A stretch of 64,000 nucleotides of DNA from Marinobacter alexandrii (GTDB lineage Bacteria > Bacteroidota > Bacteroidia > Cytophagales > Cyclobacteriaceae), in NCBI GenBank assembly GCA_039984955.1, contig JBDWTN010000007.1:1496501-1560500 (forward strand), read 5' to 3'. Positions within the stretch are counted from its first letter, which is position 1. Every line of letters begins with the position of its first letter. Position numbers and translations under genes: made by a program. Below are positions 16,120 through 25,981 of this stretch, in pieces. Under the pieces are notes generated by a model, which worked only from the letters and a program-made list of their open reading frames with translations, was not told the origin of the DNA and did not search any database.

Positions 16120-17007
16120 TCACTCAATACAACATCTCTTAAACTTCTTTCCACTCCTACATGGACAAGGTGAGTTTCTCCCAATCTGTTTTTTATACTG
16201 AACTGGCAAAACTTTTCCCTTTGCCAAATCCTGATTGAAAACGCTGACAAGCAATTCATATAACTCAGGGTGCTTTTTTTTCAAGAGGCGCGGCTGCTCA
16301 AAAAAGTATTCACTAGCCACTGCAAAAAACTCTTGATGGTTGGTAGTAGCATATCCATCTATATCTGATCTATTCGCTACAATATCTTTGGTTTTTATTC
16401 GAATGGTGTTGATCCAAGGAAGAGTGTATTCCTTGGATTCATAGCCTGGCGGGATTCCGTCAATTAATCCATCTTCCTTATCAAAGAGGTGCACAAATTC
16501 ATGAATCCCCACATTTTTTCGGTCATTTCCATTGTTAAATCCTGCATGCAAAGAAGGCTTAGATAGAATCACTTTACCTTCCATCACCCCACTTCCCACC
16601 ATCCCGGTGATGACTTCCTCTTTACTACCAATATTAAAATTTCGATCAAAAGATGAAGGATACAAAAGAACTTCATCAAGGAAGCTATATTCCCATGAAG
16701 GAAAGCCGAAAAGAGGTATTACTGCACTACTGGCCACTAGCAAACGATCCTCAATGGTTACATCAACCTTAACTCCCGTTATTCTTGTCGTCGCAAAAAA
16801 CCTTTGGATATCTATTTCAAATTTCAAACGATCTTCAGTTGACAACTGACTGTAGAAATCAATTTTACTCTCAAGTATTTTCTTCCATTTCTGCGGTGTT
16901 TCGTATGCTCTAAAGGAGTTTTTCTTCCTAAATAGAAAGTAAAATGAGAAGACAACTATAGAAAGGGCAATTAATAATAGAGTCACGTCTGTTATACTAA
17001 ATGACAA
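16120..17007 (-). CDS. MtfA-like M90 zinc peptidase with SEC-C motif
   Basis: 295 residues. One N-terminal membrane segment (about 7-27) is followed by an M90 domain: active site HEFVHLFD preceded by KNVGI. This family includes MtfA, the Mlc-binding peptidase of enterics, although Bacteroidota members are membrane-anchored and their partner is unknown. The C-terminus carries a zinc-binding SEC-C motif (NSPCPCRSGKKFKRCC). It is transcribed alone, convergent with the NUDIX remnant. Confidence 0.85.
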   Translation of the reverse strand: MSFSITDVTLLLIALSIVVFSFYFLFRKKNSFRAYETPQKWKKILESKIDFYSQLSTEDRLKFEIDIQRFFATTRITGVKVDVTIEDRLLVASSAVIPLFGFPSWEYSFLDEVLLYPSSFDRNFNIGSKEEVITGMVGSGVMEGKVILSKPSLHAGFNNGNDRKNVGIHEFVHLFDKEDGLIDGIPPGYESKEYTLPWINTIRIKTKDIVANRSDIDGYATTNHQEFFAVASEYFFEQPRLLKKKHPELYELLVSVFNQDLAKGKVLPVQYKKQIGRNSPCPCRSGKKFKRCCIE

Positions 17008-17120
17008 CTAAATAAAGCCGATCACTAATCAATATCTGAATAAGCACCAACATTACTTTCACCTGAAACATTTAAAAAAACAGAAAAATCTTATATAGAA
17101 CTCTTGAGGAGAGCTAAACC

Positions 17121-17666
17121 TTAGTCCGCCTCAGTAGCTAGTGCTACTTTATTAAAACTCTGCTTCATTTGTAGAAGCTGTTGTTCGCTGCATAGTTTGG
17201 TATCTTCTAAGAAGTAGAAAATGTATTTGCCAAACATGGGATCTACCTGTATATCAGAAATATTGGACAGGTTATTCACTATTTTATTTAAATCTTCTTC
17301 TAAATGTGTGCTCATTCCTAAAAATGAAGGAAGATTAAATTCGATAGCAAGGCGAAGAAATCTAACTTCCACATTCGTTGGATCACTCTCTACTACCTCT
17401 TTCATGATCTTATCATATTTCATTACCTGAGACAGCTTTGAAAACGGATTCCAAAGTACTTGGGCTAATAAGGCTTCCGATACCGCCTGATATGCTTTCG
17501 CAGTTGAGTTTGGGTTCTCTATTTCAGAGATAAACTTGTGGAAGTCTTTCGAAGTATCCGGGGTTTTTACTGCTGCATGAAATTCGGATCTGATTTCACT
17601 TAATGACTGACTCCATCCGAAATTGAATAGAAAAACAGATAAGAATAATGGGAGTAATGCTTTCAC
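17121..17666 (-). CDS. Conserved exported hypothetical protein
   Basis: 181 residues with a clear signal peptide (about 1-19, cleaved after GWSQ). The mature part is helical. The stretch VEVRFLRLAIEFNLPSFLGMS is a pattern I associate with a conserved Bacteroidota protein of unknown function. It stands alone between the M90 peptidase gene and the amidase operon, on the same strand as both. Confidence 0.6.
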   Translation of the reverse strand: MKALLPLFLSVFLFNFGWSQSLSEIRSEFHAAVKTPDTSKDFHKFISEIENPNSTAKAYQAVSEALLAQVLWNPFSKLSQVMKYDKIMKEVVESDPTNVEVRFLRLAIEFNLPSFLGMSTHLEEDLNKIVNNLSNISDIQVDPMFGKYIFYFLEDTKLCSEQQLLQMKQSFNKVALATEAD

Positions 17667-17731
17667 ATTGTATTAAACTCCATTGGAAATGAAATGTTAG
17701 ATTTTATCGTCAAATAGTCGTGAAGTAGACT

Positions 17732-18517
17732 TTACTTTAGGTCAAATCCATCAGCGTCTAATTGAAAAGGGAATTTTTCACGATAATCTAATAGTTCCTG
17801 TGCCAAGAGTTCAACGTTCATAATCTCTTCTGCACTAGAAAAAGCAAGTTGTTTTCCTAAAGCGGAATAAGCTGCTGTATGACCGTTATAACTTTTTTTG
17901 GAAGCATCAACTCCTATTCTGTTCACTCCAACAGTGTAGGATAAGTTTTCGATTGCTCTGGCGGCTAACAAGGTATCCCAAGCATTCACTCGAGTATCAG
18001 GCCAGTTAGCTACATAAAGTAATAAGTCGTACTCATATGGTCTTTCCTTAGACTTCTGGGAACGAGCCCATACAGGAAATCTCAAATCATAGCATATCAA
18101 TGGACAAATTCTCCATCCCTTATACGTTACAATCAATCGTTCTGACCCAGCTGTATAATTCTCCCCTTCGTCTGCAAGATTGAAAAGATGTTTTTTATCA
18201 TAATGTTGTGAAGAGCCATCGGGGTAAACGAAGTGTAATCGATTGTAAAAGCTATTCTTTTCCTTGACAATATAACTCCCAACAATAGCTGCTTGCTTCT
18301 GACCGGCCATTTGACGCATCCATCTAAACGTCTTACCTCCAGGAGGTTCAGCAAGGCTCTCAGGGTTCATTGAGAAGCCTGAGGTAAACATTTCAGGCAG
18401 CACAATTAGATCTGTCTTATCTATCGACCAAATTTTCTCCTCGAACATGGCCAGATTGGCATCAATCTGCTCCCAGTGAAGATTAGCCTGAATCAATGAG
18501 ACATTCAAGTTATTCAT
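17732..18517 (-). CDS. Nitrilase-superfamily amidase, YafV/omega-amidase type
   Basis: 261 residues. The carbon-nitrogen hydrolase triad is visible: Glu in LPEMFTSGF, Lys in YDKKHLF and Cys in LICYDLRFP. The YafV-like branch hydrolyses omega-amides such as 2-oxoglutaramate, a repair step for transaminated glutamine. Its start overlaps the def stop by 4 nt; it is the last gene of a four-gene operon with def, ruvX and a Ric-like gene. Confidence 0.88.
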   Translation of the reverse strand: MNNLNVSLIQANLHWEQIDANLAMFEEKIWSIDKTDLIVLPEMFTSGFSMNPESLAEPPGGKTFRWMRQMAGQKQAAIVGSYIVKEKNSFYNRLHFVYPDGSSQHYDKKHLFNLADEGENYTAGSERLIVTYKGWRICPLICYDLRFPVWARSQKSKERPYEYDLLLYVANWPDTRVNAWDTLLAARAIENLSYTVGVNRIGVDASKKSYNGHTAAYSALGKQLAFSSAEEIMNVELLAQELLDYREKFPFQLDADGFDLK

Positions 18518-19074
18518 GTCTTTGGTATTCTCACCCGATATTCAGCATCTGTCTTACCCTTACTGATATTTGCAAGTTTGCCTTTTATTAGTCGCTTCTT
18601 GAAGGGCGTTAAGTAATCAGTGAAAAGCTTACCTTCAATATGATCATACTCATGCTGAATCACACGAGCTTTCATACCATCAAATGTCTCTTCCTGTAGA
18701 TTCCAATCTTCATCAAAATATTCAATCTTGATCGTTGGTTTTCTATTCACATCAGCACGTATACCAGGTATGCTTAAACACCCCTCCTCAAAAGCCCACT
18801 CTTCTCCCAACTCTTCAATCATCACCGGATTGATAAAAGCTTTCTTTATTCCTTTTATTCCTCCCTCATCTTCGTCCTCCATAGGAGTAGTATCTATCAC
18901 GAAAACTCTTAGAGACTGTCCTACTTGTGGAGCGGCCAAGCCCACACCTTGCGCAGCATACATGGTCTCGAACATGTGTTCTACAAATTCTTTTACGGAA
19001 TCATCTCCTTCGGCTACCTCTGCAGCTTTCTTTTTCAAAACAGGATCTCCGTACAATACAATTGGAAAAATCAT
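18514..19074 (-). CDS. def: Peptide deformylase
   Basis: 186 residues, the usual length. All three family motifs are present: GVGLAAPQVGQ, EEGCLSIPG (metal-ligand Cys) and QHEYDHIEG (HExxH). It removes the N-formyl group from nascent proteins at the ribosome. Overlaps ruvX and the amidase gene by 4 nt each, so it is translationally coupled to both. Confidence 0.96.
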   Translation of the reverse strand: MIFPIVLYGDPVLKKKAAEVAEGDDSVKEFVEHMFETMYAAQGVGLAAPQVGQSLRVFVIDTTPMEDEDEGGIKGIKKAFINPVMIEELGEEWAFEEGCLSIPGIRADVNRKPTIKIEYFDEDWNLQEETFDGMKARVIQHEYDHIEGKLFTDYLTPFKKRLIKGKLANISKGKTDAEYRVRIPKT

Positions 19075-19487
19075 GAAATACTCTCTAAATACGACTGTAA
19101 AATTATTGTGGCGCTTACTTTATCTACGTTTCCTTTGTTTCTTCTATCTTTCTTCTTCATCCCCCCAGCAATCATGGCATCCATTGCCATTTTAGATGTA
19201 AAGCGCTCATCGTGCAAAACTAATTCCATCGAAGGAAATACTTTTTTGAATCTGTTAATAAATGCTTGAACCAATGGTGTCGCATTCGTATCCCTTCCAT
19301 CGGTATTTTTGGGCATCCCAATAACAACCCGTACTACTTCTTCTTTTTGAAAATACGACTTAAGAAACTCCTCCAACGTATGGCTAGGTAAAACATCTAG
19401 CGCGGAAGCGATAATGCTCATTGGATCTGTGACCGCCAAACCAGTTCGTTTGGCTCCATAGTCTATCGCCAATATTCTTGGCATCAA
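19071..19487 (-). CDS. ruvX: Holliday-junction resolvase-like / pre-16S rRNA nuclease
   Basis: 138 residues. Opens with PRILAIDYGAKRTGLAVTDP, the RNase H-like first strand with catalytic Asp, and has VVIGMPKNTDG and HDERFTSKMA, all typical of YqgF/RuvX. The family processes the 5' end of 16S rRNA and has been proposed as a resolvase. Overlaps its neighbours by 4 nt each. A start one codon later (second Met) is equally possible. Confidence 0.95.
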   Translation of the reverse strand: MMPRILAIDYGAKRTGLAVTDPMSIIASALDVLPSHTLEEFLKSYFQKEEVVRVVIGMPKNTDGRDTNATPLVQAFINRFKKVFPSMELVLHDERFTSKMAMDAMIAGGMKKKDRRNKGNVDKVSATIILQSYLESIS

Positions 19488-20218
19488 TTGAGTGTACTAA
19501 GTACTTTGATTTTTTTGTGAACTTCTTTTTCTAAATCAATGGCCTTCGGAAAGAAAATAGTATTCTCGATCTCAGCATGATAAATCATCTCACGATCAAA
19601 AGCTTTCATTTCACTGATAAGTACTCTACCATGCAAGCTTGCTGGACAAATACTAGAAACAATTTCTCTGATTGCTCCAAATTCGTCATCTTCCTGATGT
19701 TCAGCAAATTCGTGCTCAAGAGAATATTTCCTATACGTTATCAATTTGCTAAACGGAGCTCTTTCCTTACCATTCTTGATGTCAGCAAGTAATTGGATAT
19801 ATCTAAATGTAGTGTCTTCCTCTTCGTAAATATGCTGAATGAAGTCTTCAACAAATTCAGGAAGAACATTTTTTAGAATTTCATCCTGCTCCCATTTTTT
19901 TGCTAAATGAACAATGAATGGGAGTTTGTCTTTAATAAAAATATGATGGCTGTGTTTCAAGTATTCAGTCAAGAGCTCAATTGGATATTTTTTAAGCTCA
20001 GAAAAACTAAAACGATGACATGAATCAAAAAGGTAAAAGCTATTTATCACTTGCTCTCTACTTAATCCCCTTTCTTCGCAGATCTCCTTAAGTTTTTTTT
20101 CGGGTGCCTCAAAAAAGTCTACACCTAGGTAGTGTAGTGCTCGTGCGTACACGTAGTTTTCGTTTACAACTTGACCAATGGTTTTCTCGAAGACCATACA
20201 CAAAAATAACTCCTTCAT
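19484..20218 (-). CDS. Hemerythrin-like Fe-S repair (Ric/YtfE-type) protein
   Basis: 244 residues. A helical N-terminal domain with ALHYLGVDFFE (about 25-35) precedes a hemerythrin-like four-helix bundle. Metal-ligand positions appear as KHSHHIFI, FIQHIYEEEDTTF, LEHEFAEHQEDDE and YHAEIENTIFFPKA. Such di-iron proteins are linked to repair of iron-sulfur clusters after nitrosative or oxidative damage. The usual N-terminal CPxC motif is absent. Met 8 is an alternative start. First gene of the operon with ruvX, def and the amidase. Confidence 0.78.
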   Translation of the reverse strand: MKELFLCMVFEKTIGQVVNENYVYARALHYLGVDFFEAPEKKLKEICEERGLSREQVINSFYLFDSCHRFSFSELKKYPIELLTEYLKHSHHIFIKDKLPFIVHLAKKWEQDEILKNVLPEFVEDFIQHIYEEEDTTFRYIQLLADIKNGKERAPFSKLITYRKYSLEHEFAEHQEDDEFGAIREIVSSICPASLHGRVLISEMKAFDREMIYHAEIENTIFFPKAIDLEKEVHKKIKVLSTLN

Positions 20219-20298
20219 CGAAGCAAGTCAACAGTTTGGGACTCAATACGTTTCATAACCCCTTAAATAACCCTTATTTTTGAGTTTTATTATTGACT

Positions 20299-21930
20299 AT
20301 GAGTACGCATAATAATTCCAAACGAGCCATTCGACTTCCTATGTACATTACCATTACACTATGTGTAGGAGTATTTATAGGTGCAAACATGGCTGGATCC
20401 ACCTCGGCACCCACTTCAAATTTCATGGAGAGCCTAAATAAGTTTAGGCAGGTACTTACCCATATCGAGAATGATTACGTCGATGAAGTAGATAGCGATG
20501 AATTAGTTGAAAGTGCTATCACACAGATGCTAGAGGAGCTTGATCCCCATACTTCATACATCCCAGGAAAAGATCTCGAATTGATTCAATCAAGGCTTGA
20601 AGGTAATTACCAAGGTATAGGGGTCGAGTTCAACATTTTTAAAGACACCATACATGTGGTGACGCCTTTGAGTGGTGGCCCATCTCAAAAATTAGGAATA
20701 AGGGCAGGAGACAGAATTGTGAAAGTGGAAGGCGAAACTGTTGCCGGCATTGGTATTACCAATCAAAAAGTAGTTGAACTGCTAAGAGGACCTGGAGGAT
20801 CAGAAGTTACCGTAAGCATAAAACGTGAGGGAGAAGATGAGTTGATTGACTTTACAATTGAGCGGGATGTAATTCCACAATATTCTGTAGATGTATCTTA
20901 TATGGTCAATGATAAAATAGGATACATCAAAGTAGCACGATTTGCCAATTCAACCTATCTAGAGTTCAAAGAAGCACTTCTTAAACTCAAAGACCAAGGT
21001 ATGGAGAAGTTGGTTATCGATCTTACAGGCAATCCTGGAGGATACCTCAATAGAGCCGTACAAATAGCCGATGAAATTTTGAGTGGAAGACAAATGATCG
21101 TTTATACCAATGGCAAGGAGAAGCGCTATGTAGAAGAACACTACTCCGGTGAAGCCGGAGATTTCGAAGAAGGCTCACTAGTGATTATGGTTGATGAAGG
21201 TTCCGCATCTGCTTCAGAAATTGTTGCCGGGGCAGTTCAAGATCATGATAGAGGACTCATTGTAGGGCGAAGATCTTTTGGTAAAGGTTTGGTGCAACTA
21301 CCTATTGGTTTGAATGATGGATCAGAACTGAGGCTAACCATTTCCAGATACTATACGCCTAGCGGAAGAAGTATTCAAAAAACGTACACCGGTGGCAATC
21401 TTGACGAATATTACAAAGAAGCTTATGATCGATACGAGAATGGAGAGTTATATTCTTCTGACAGCATAAAATTCAATGACTCACTTGCATATAAAACTGA
21501 TAAGGGGCGAATAGTGTACGGAGGCGGTGGTATTACCCCAGATTTCTTTGTCCCCTTGGATACCACTCAGGGCAGCCGATATATGAATCGATTATTTAGT
21601 ACAAATTCGCTGCAAGAATTCACAGTTAGTTATGCACAGGAGAATAGAGACTGGCTAGCAGACATGGGTTTTGACAAATTTAGAAATGGATTTGAAATAA
21701 CTGATGATATGCTTGATGAACTAGTCTCAATCGCTGAAGGCAATAAATTAGCATTTAATGATACAGCGTTTAATCGATCGAAAAATTTGATTAAACTTCT
21801 ATGCAAAGCATACATCGCAAGGGGAATTTGGGATAATGAGGGCTTTTATCCGATCTTTAATGAGCAAGATGAGATTTTTCAGAAAGCAATAAAGCTGATG
21901 GATGAAGCAGATAAAATAGCAGCCAGATAA
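20299..21930 (+). CDS. S41 C-terminal processing protease
   Basis: About 543 residues from the ATG at 20299 (a TTG two codons earlier is also open). One N-terminal membrane anchor (about 13-33) is followed by a PDZ domain (GIGVEFNI...IRAGDRIVKV) and the S41 core with the Ser in DEGSASASE and Lys in SFGKGLVQ. Acts in the periplasm, clipping C-termini of substrates. The stop overlaps the next gene's ATG by one base (TAATG), but no functional link with homogentisate dioxygenase is evident. Confidence 0.93.
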   Translation: MSTHNNSKRAIRLPMYITITLCVGVFIGANMAGSTSAPTSNFMESLNKFRQVLTHIENDYVDEVDSDELVESAITQMLEELDPHTSYIPGKDLELIQSRLEGNYQGIGVEFNIFKDTIHVVTPLSGGPSQKLGIRAGDRIVKVEGETVAGIGITNQKVVELLRGPGGSEVTVSIKREGEDELIDFTIERDVIPQYSVDVSYMVNDKIGYIKVARFANSTYLEFKEALLKLKDQGMEKLVIDLTGNPGGYLNRAVQIADEILSGRQMIVYTNGKEKRYVEEHYSGEAGDFEEGSLVIMVDEGSASASEIVAGAVQDHDRGLIVGRRSFGKGLVQLPIGLNDGSELRLTISRYYTPSGRSIQKTYTGGNLDEYYKEAYDRYENGELYSSDSIKFNDSLAYKTDKGRIVYGGGGITPDFFVPLDTTQGSRYMNRLFSTNSLQEFTVSYAQENRDWLADMGFDKFRNGFEITDDMLDELVSIAEGNKLAFNDTAFNRSKNLIKLLCKAYIARGIWDNEGFYPIFNEQDEIFQKAIKLMDEADKIAAR

Positions 21931-23087
21931 TGACTTACTATCACAGATTAGGTGAAATTCCTCCAAAAAGACATACTCAGTTCAGACAACCAGATGGTAG
22001 TTTGTATGCTGAAGAATTAGTATCGTCACGTGGATTTTCAGGCATCTATTCTAATTTGTATCATACCTATCCTCCAACAAGGGTAGAAAAAGTAGGGAAA
22101 TCCATTCCTTGGAAAACTGAGATTGCAAAAGATCACACATTAAAACAAACTCATTTAAATACATCAAAAGTCGAAACGACAGGAGATGATTTTCTGGAAG
22201 CACGAAAGATTCTATTCAAGAATAAAGATGTTTCCATGGCCATTTGTCATCCTACTTCACGAAGGATGGACTATTACTATAAGAATGGACAGGCAGATGA
22301 AGTCATATTCATCCATGAAGGCAATGGGTACTTACACTCTCAGTTTGGAAAGCTAAAAATAAAACAAGGAGACTATGTCGTCATCCCCAGAACAACTATT
22401 TATCAGTTAGAATGGGATAATGGGCCGTTGAAGTTATTGATTATTGAGTCCGTCAACCCTGTGGAGACAGTCAAAAGATACAGAAACGAGCTAGGCCAAC
22501 TACTTGAGCATTCTCCATACTGTGAGCGCGACATTCGTCCGCCCTCAGAACTAGCCACCGAAAAAGACAAGGGCGAATATCTTATGAAAATAAAGCATGA
22601 TGACATGCTTCATGATTACTATTATGAGCACTCTCCATTTGATTTAATTGGATGGGATGGCTATTTATACCCTTATGCCCTTTCAATACACGATTTTGAG
22701 CCAATAACAGGCAGAATACATCAACCGCCTCCTGTTCATCAAACTTTTCAAGCACATGGATATGTGATTTGTTCGTTTGTTCCGCGACTTTTTGATTATC
22801 ACCCGCAAGCTATCCCGGCACCATACAATCATTCCAACATTGATTCCGACGAGGTGCTTTACTATGTTGAAGGAAACTTCATGAGCAGAAAGGGAATTGA
22901 TAGAGGTTCTTTTACACTTCATCCCGGAGGATTACCCCACGGCCCTCATCCTGGAACTGTTGAAGCAAGTATTGGAGCGAAAGAAACAAAGGAATTGGCG
23001 GTAATGCTCGATACGTTCGGCCCCCTCTATGTCACCGAAGTTGGCCTGGAATATGTGGATGAAAACTATCCCATGAGCTGGAAATAA
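21930..23087 (+). CDS. hmgA: Homogentisate 1,2-dioxygenase
   Basis: 385 residues. The protein begins MTYYHRLGEIPPKRHTQFR, as Bacteroidota homogentisate dioxygenases do. Fe-binding residues lie in PPPVHQTF, the YYVEGNF region and HPGGLPHGPHP. It opens the aromatic ring of homogentisate to maleylacetoacetate in tyrosine and phenylalanine catabolism. It shares TAATG with the protease gene before it. The other pathway genes (hppD, fahA) are not in this window. Confidence 0.93.
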   Translation: MTYYHRLGEIPPKRHTQFRQPDGSLYAEELVSSRGFSGIYSNLYHTYPPTRVEKVGKSIPWKTEIAKDHTLKQTHLNTSKVETTGDDFLEARKILFKNKDVSMAICHPTSRRMDYYYKNGQADEVIFIHEGNGYLHSQFGKLKIKQGDYVVIPRTTIYQLEWDNGPLKLLIIESVNPVETVKRYRNELGQLLEHSPYCERDIRPPSELATEKDKGEYLMKIKHDDMLHDYYYEHSPFDLIGWDGYLYPYALSIHDFEPITGRIHQPPPVHQTFQAHGYVICSFVPRLFDYHPQAIPAPYNHSNIDSDEVLYYVEGNFMSRKGIDRGSFTLHPGGLPHGPHPGTVEASIGAKETKELAVMLDTFGPLYVTEVGLEYVDENYPMSWK

Positions 23088-23211
23088 TTTCATTTTCCTT
23101 GTAACCTTCTTAAATACTGGAAGTATTTCCAATACAATTCAGGCATCAAATTGCACCTTATAACATTTATTAACGGCAATTAACATCTGAATTCGTAAAA
23201 TTTGAATGTGT

Positions 23212-23236
23212 TGTGCAACTTTTTCACAGTTGCACA
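23212..23236. repeat. Perfect 9-bp inverted repeat
   Basis: TGTGCAACT (23212-23220) and AGTTGCACA (23228-23236) are separated by TTTTCAC. No T-run follows on the plus strand, so an intrinsic terminator is unlikely. It lies between hmgA and a small exported protein gene, 70 nt before the latter's start. It may be an operator or an mRNA leader hairpin. Confidence 0.5.
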
Positions 23237-23305
23237 CATCTTTAAATCAAGGTTAGGTTTTCAAACAAGAAGTAATAGACGCTCATTCAGAAACAAGGAC
23301 TAACA

Positions 23306-23551
23306 ATGAAACCCAAGCTCAATAAACTCATAACGCTACTGCTGCTACTCGGCACTTTTGCTTTCTTAATGGAAGCGGAGGAAAGAATATCAGCAGTTGC
23401 TCAAAAAGGGCTTTCTAAATGGGCGTCTCTACTTCCTGTGAAACAAGAAAACCTTCAAACAAACTCCATTAATCCTTATGCTCAAAATGTTTCGTTCTTT
23501 GACGCATTTCTCTCTGAGCAGTCAAAAAAAGTTAATTCTTTAAACAATTAG
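23306..23551 (+). CDS. Small exported hypothetical protein
   Basis: 81 residues. A Lys-rich start and hydrophobic run (LITLLLLLGTFAFL) form a signal peptide or anchor. The rest is polar with no recognised family. The start is preceded by a purine-rich stretch (AACAAGGACTAACA). Codon use is like the neighbours. I accept it as a gene because of the signal, the isolated plus-strand location and the upstream inverted repeat, but with moderate certainty. Confidence 0.5.
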   Translation: MKPKLNKLITLLLLLGTFAFLMEAEERISAVAQKGLSKWASLLPVKQENLQTNSINPYAQNVSFFDAFLSEQSKKVNSLNN

Positions 23552-23632
23552 GGAAGCGAATTTTCGTAGTGTTTTTAACAAAGTATCTCAGTTTTTCTGA
23601 TTGTCTTATTTTTGTTGAAACTTGTCACCCAT

Positions 23633-24541
23633 ATGAATAATGATTTTTATCTCGATTTTCTTGCCAAATGGCAACAGATCGTATCTATTCTCGTCTTCGT
23701 AACATTAGGTTTTGGTGTATTAAACTATATCTTTTATAGGATTAGTTTTTCATCAAAGAAGACCTTTAAAGAGAAGTTTGATCTTGCAAGCGAAAAAGAA
23801 TCCAAAAAGCTTTTAAGCGGACACATTTTCGTAGCGATTGCACTTTTCTTATTCTGCAACACATTGGAATACGAAACAATGAAGCTAGATGGACTCTGGT
23901 TTTTCATTCGTTTGTTTGTTTCCATGTGTATTGGCGTACTCTATGGTTATATAGCCCAGTTGATTATTAAATTCTACTACCCTGGTGTATTAGAAAAGAA
24001 ACTGAAAAAATTAAGATTTACGCCAAGAATCAACCCAGAGAACGGAAACAAAATGAAACTTCTTAGCGAAGCTGAAGAAGATGCATATCTTGATGAAGGT
24101 ATGCAGGCTGAAGAAAACGTTTTCTCTGTTGATTATGACGTGTGGATTGATGAATCCACAGGGTATACTAAAATCGAAAAATACAAAGGCCATTTAAGTG
24201 CTCTGGAATGTGACCGTTGTGGATTCCAAACGCTTCGACTTCAGAAAGAAGAAATAATTAGCGAAGCTTCAGATACACAGGATGGTGAATTACTGAAAGA
24301 GTATAAGTGCTCTTATTGTAATAGAATTAAACGTAAGAATGTTGTTCTTACCCATAGGATCAAAGAGGGTGGAGAAGGAAGTCAACTTATTGATAATCCG
24401 CTTGATCACGATTCTAGAATTTCTGTTGTGAAAATCGAAATTCATGGCGTTAACGGAGAGCTCAAGGAATATGATTTCCAAAACTTAGATCAAGCCAAAA
24501 ACTTTCTGAATGAGTTTAATTTCGAAAAACTAGAAGCTTAG
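23633..24541 (+). CDS. Membrane protein with cytoplasmic zinc ribbon
   Basis: About 302 residues from the ATG at 23633; in-frame TTG codons at 23612 and 23615 are alternatives. Three hydrophobic segments in the first 125 residues (IVSILVFVTLGFGVL; LLSGHIFVAIALFLF; FFIRLFVSMCIGVLYGYI) precede a soluble half with a four-cysteine zinc knuckle (CDRCGF and CSYCNR). The function is unknown; similar proteins occur in other Bacteroidota as far as I recall. It precedes the SLC13 transporter gene by 18 nt and may be co-transcribed. Confidence 0.7.
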   Translation: MNNDFYLDFLAKWQQIVSILVFVTLGFGVLNYIFYRISFSSKKTFKEKFDLASEKESKKLLSGHIFVAIALFLFCNTLEYETMKLDGLWFFIRLFVSMCIGVLYGYIAQLIIKFYYPGVLEKKLKKLRFTPRINPENGNKMKLLSEAEEDAYLDEGMQAEENVFSVDYDVWIDESTGYTKIEKYKGHLSALECDRCGFQTLRLQKEEIISEASDTQDGELLKEYKCSYCNRIKRKNVVLTHRIKEGGEGSQLIDNPLDHDSRISVVKIEIHGVNGELKEYDFQNLDQAKNFLNEFNFEKLEA

Positions 24542-24559
24542 GCTAACCTTTTCATATTT

Positions 24560-25981
24560 ATGATTAGAAAAAAAATTGGGCTCTTTATTGGGCCCTTTTT
24601 ATTTTGTGTCATTTTTTTCGGAAGTCCATTTGACGGTCTGAATCAAGAAGCTAATGCCGTTTTGGCAAGTACACTTTGGATAGCCACTTGGTGGCTTTCT
24701 GAGGCCCTTCCCATCTCAGCAACTGCCTTATTGCCCATTGTATTACTCCCTCTTACTGGTGGTGCTCCAATAGCACAAACAACCGCCGCATATGGAGATA
24801 AAATGCTTTATCTATTCGTTGGTGGATTTATCATAGCCATAGCAATGCAGCGGTGGAACTTGCACAGAAGAATTGCACTACACATTATTTCTGCCGTAGG
24901 TACAAACTCCAGGTTTATCGTTCTGGGCTTTATGCTGGCCACAGGGCTTCTTTCTATGTGGATATCCAATACAGCTACCACACTGATGATGGTTACCATA
25001 GGTACAGCACTTATCGCTGAAATGAAAGAGCTGACAGGAGAATCAGGGAAACTCTTCTTTAAATCACTTTTGTTGGGAATTGCATTTTCCGCCTCCATAG
25101 GTGGCGTGGCAACACTGGTGGGGACTCCAACAAATCCAATATTCGTCTCTATTGCCAACAAACTTTATGATCAAGAATTCAGCTTTGCTAATTGGATAGC
25201 TTTTGCCTTGCCCTTTTCCTTGATCATGCTAACATTTTGTTGGATTGTGCTTACCCGATTCGTATTCCCACTGCACAAAGTAGAATTACCGATAGGAAAA
25301 GAAATGATCCTAAGAGAAAAAAATGCTCTTGGCAAAATGAGTCAAGAAGAAAAAGCCGTTGCAATTGTTTTTATTGTCACTGCTTTTTTATGGATTACAA
25401 GATCCTTTTTACTCAATCAGTTTATTTCTGGGATAAATGACACGGTCATTGCCATTGCTGCAGCTCTGATGATGTTTATCATTCCTTCCAAAGAGAAAAA
25501 GGGAAAAGCGCTTCTAACATGGAATGAAGCTGAAAAACTACCGTGGGGGGTAATTATTCTCTTTGGGGGTGGCTTGTCAATAGCTGCTGCTTTTCAAAGC
25601 TCAAAGCTTGCCGAGTGGCTTGGGCTTCAACTTACCGGAATTGCTGAGCTCCCACTCTTTATTACTATCCTTATCATTGCTCTGGTTGTCAATTTTTTAA
25701 CAGAAGTTACTTCCAATGTTGCTACAGCTTCGATTATGCTACCTGTATTGGCTTCTTTAGCTGAGGCCATTGGTGTTCATCCATTTTTGCTCATGATACC
25801 TGCTACCATGGCAGCTTCATGCGCATTTATGCTTCCTATAGCCACAGGACCAAATGCTATTGTTTTTAGCTCAGGAGAGTTAAAGATGGGCGACATGGTA
25901 AGAGCAGGTATTTGGCTCAACCTCACCTCCAGCATCTTAATAAGTCTTCTTGTTTATTTTTTGCTTCCTGCCTTTTTGTGA
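24560..25981 (+). CDS. SLC13/DASS-family sodium-coupled anion transporter
   Basis: 473 residues with about 11-12 membrane segments. Family signatures: SNTATTLMM (the SNT motif of the first cation/substrate site), GGVATLVGTPTNP and the second SNxAT-type site TSNVATASIMLP. DASS proteins import di- or tricarboxylates, or sulfate in some branches; the substrate is not decidable here. Its 3' end overlaps the convergent DMT transporter gene by 28 nt. Confidence 0.9.
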   Translation: MIRKKIGLFIGPFLFCVIFFGSPFDGLNQEANAVLASTLWIATWWLSEALPISATALLPIVLLPLTGGAPIAQTTAAYGDKMLYLFVGGFIIAIAMQRWNLHRRIALHIISAVGTNSRFIVLGFMLATGLLSMWISNTATTLMMVTIGTALIAEMKELTGESGKLFFKSLLLGIAFSASIGGVATLVGTPTNPIFVSIANKLYDQEFSFANWIAFALPFSLIMLTFCWIVLTRFVFPLHKVELPIGKEMILREKNALGKMSQEEKAVAIVFIVTAFLWITRSFLLNQFISGINDTVIAIAAALMMFIIPSKEKKGKALLTWNEAEKLPWGVIILFGGGLSIAAAFQSSKLAEWLGLQLTGIAELPLFITILIIALVVNFLTEVTSNVATASIMLPVLASLAEAIGVHPFLLMIPATMAASCAFMLPIATGPNAIVFSSGELKMGDMVRAGIWLNLTSSILISLLVYFLLPAFL

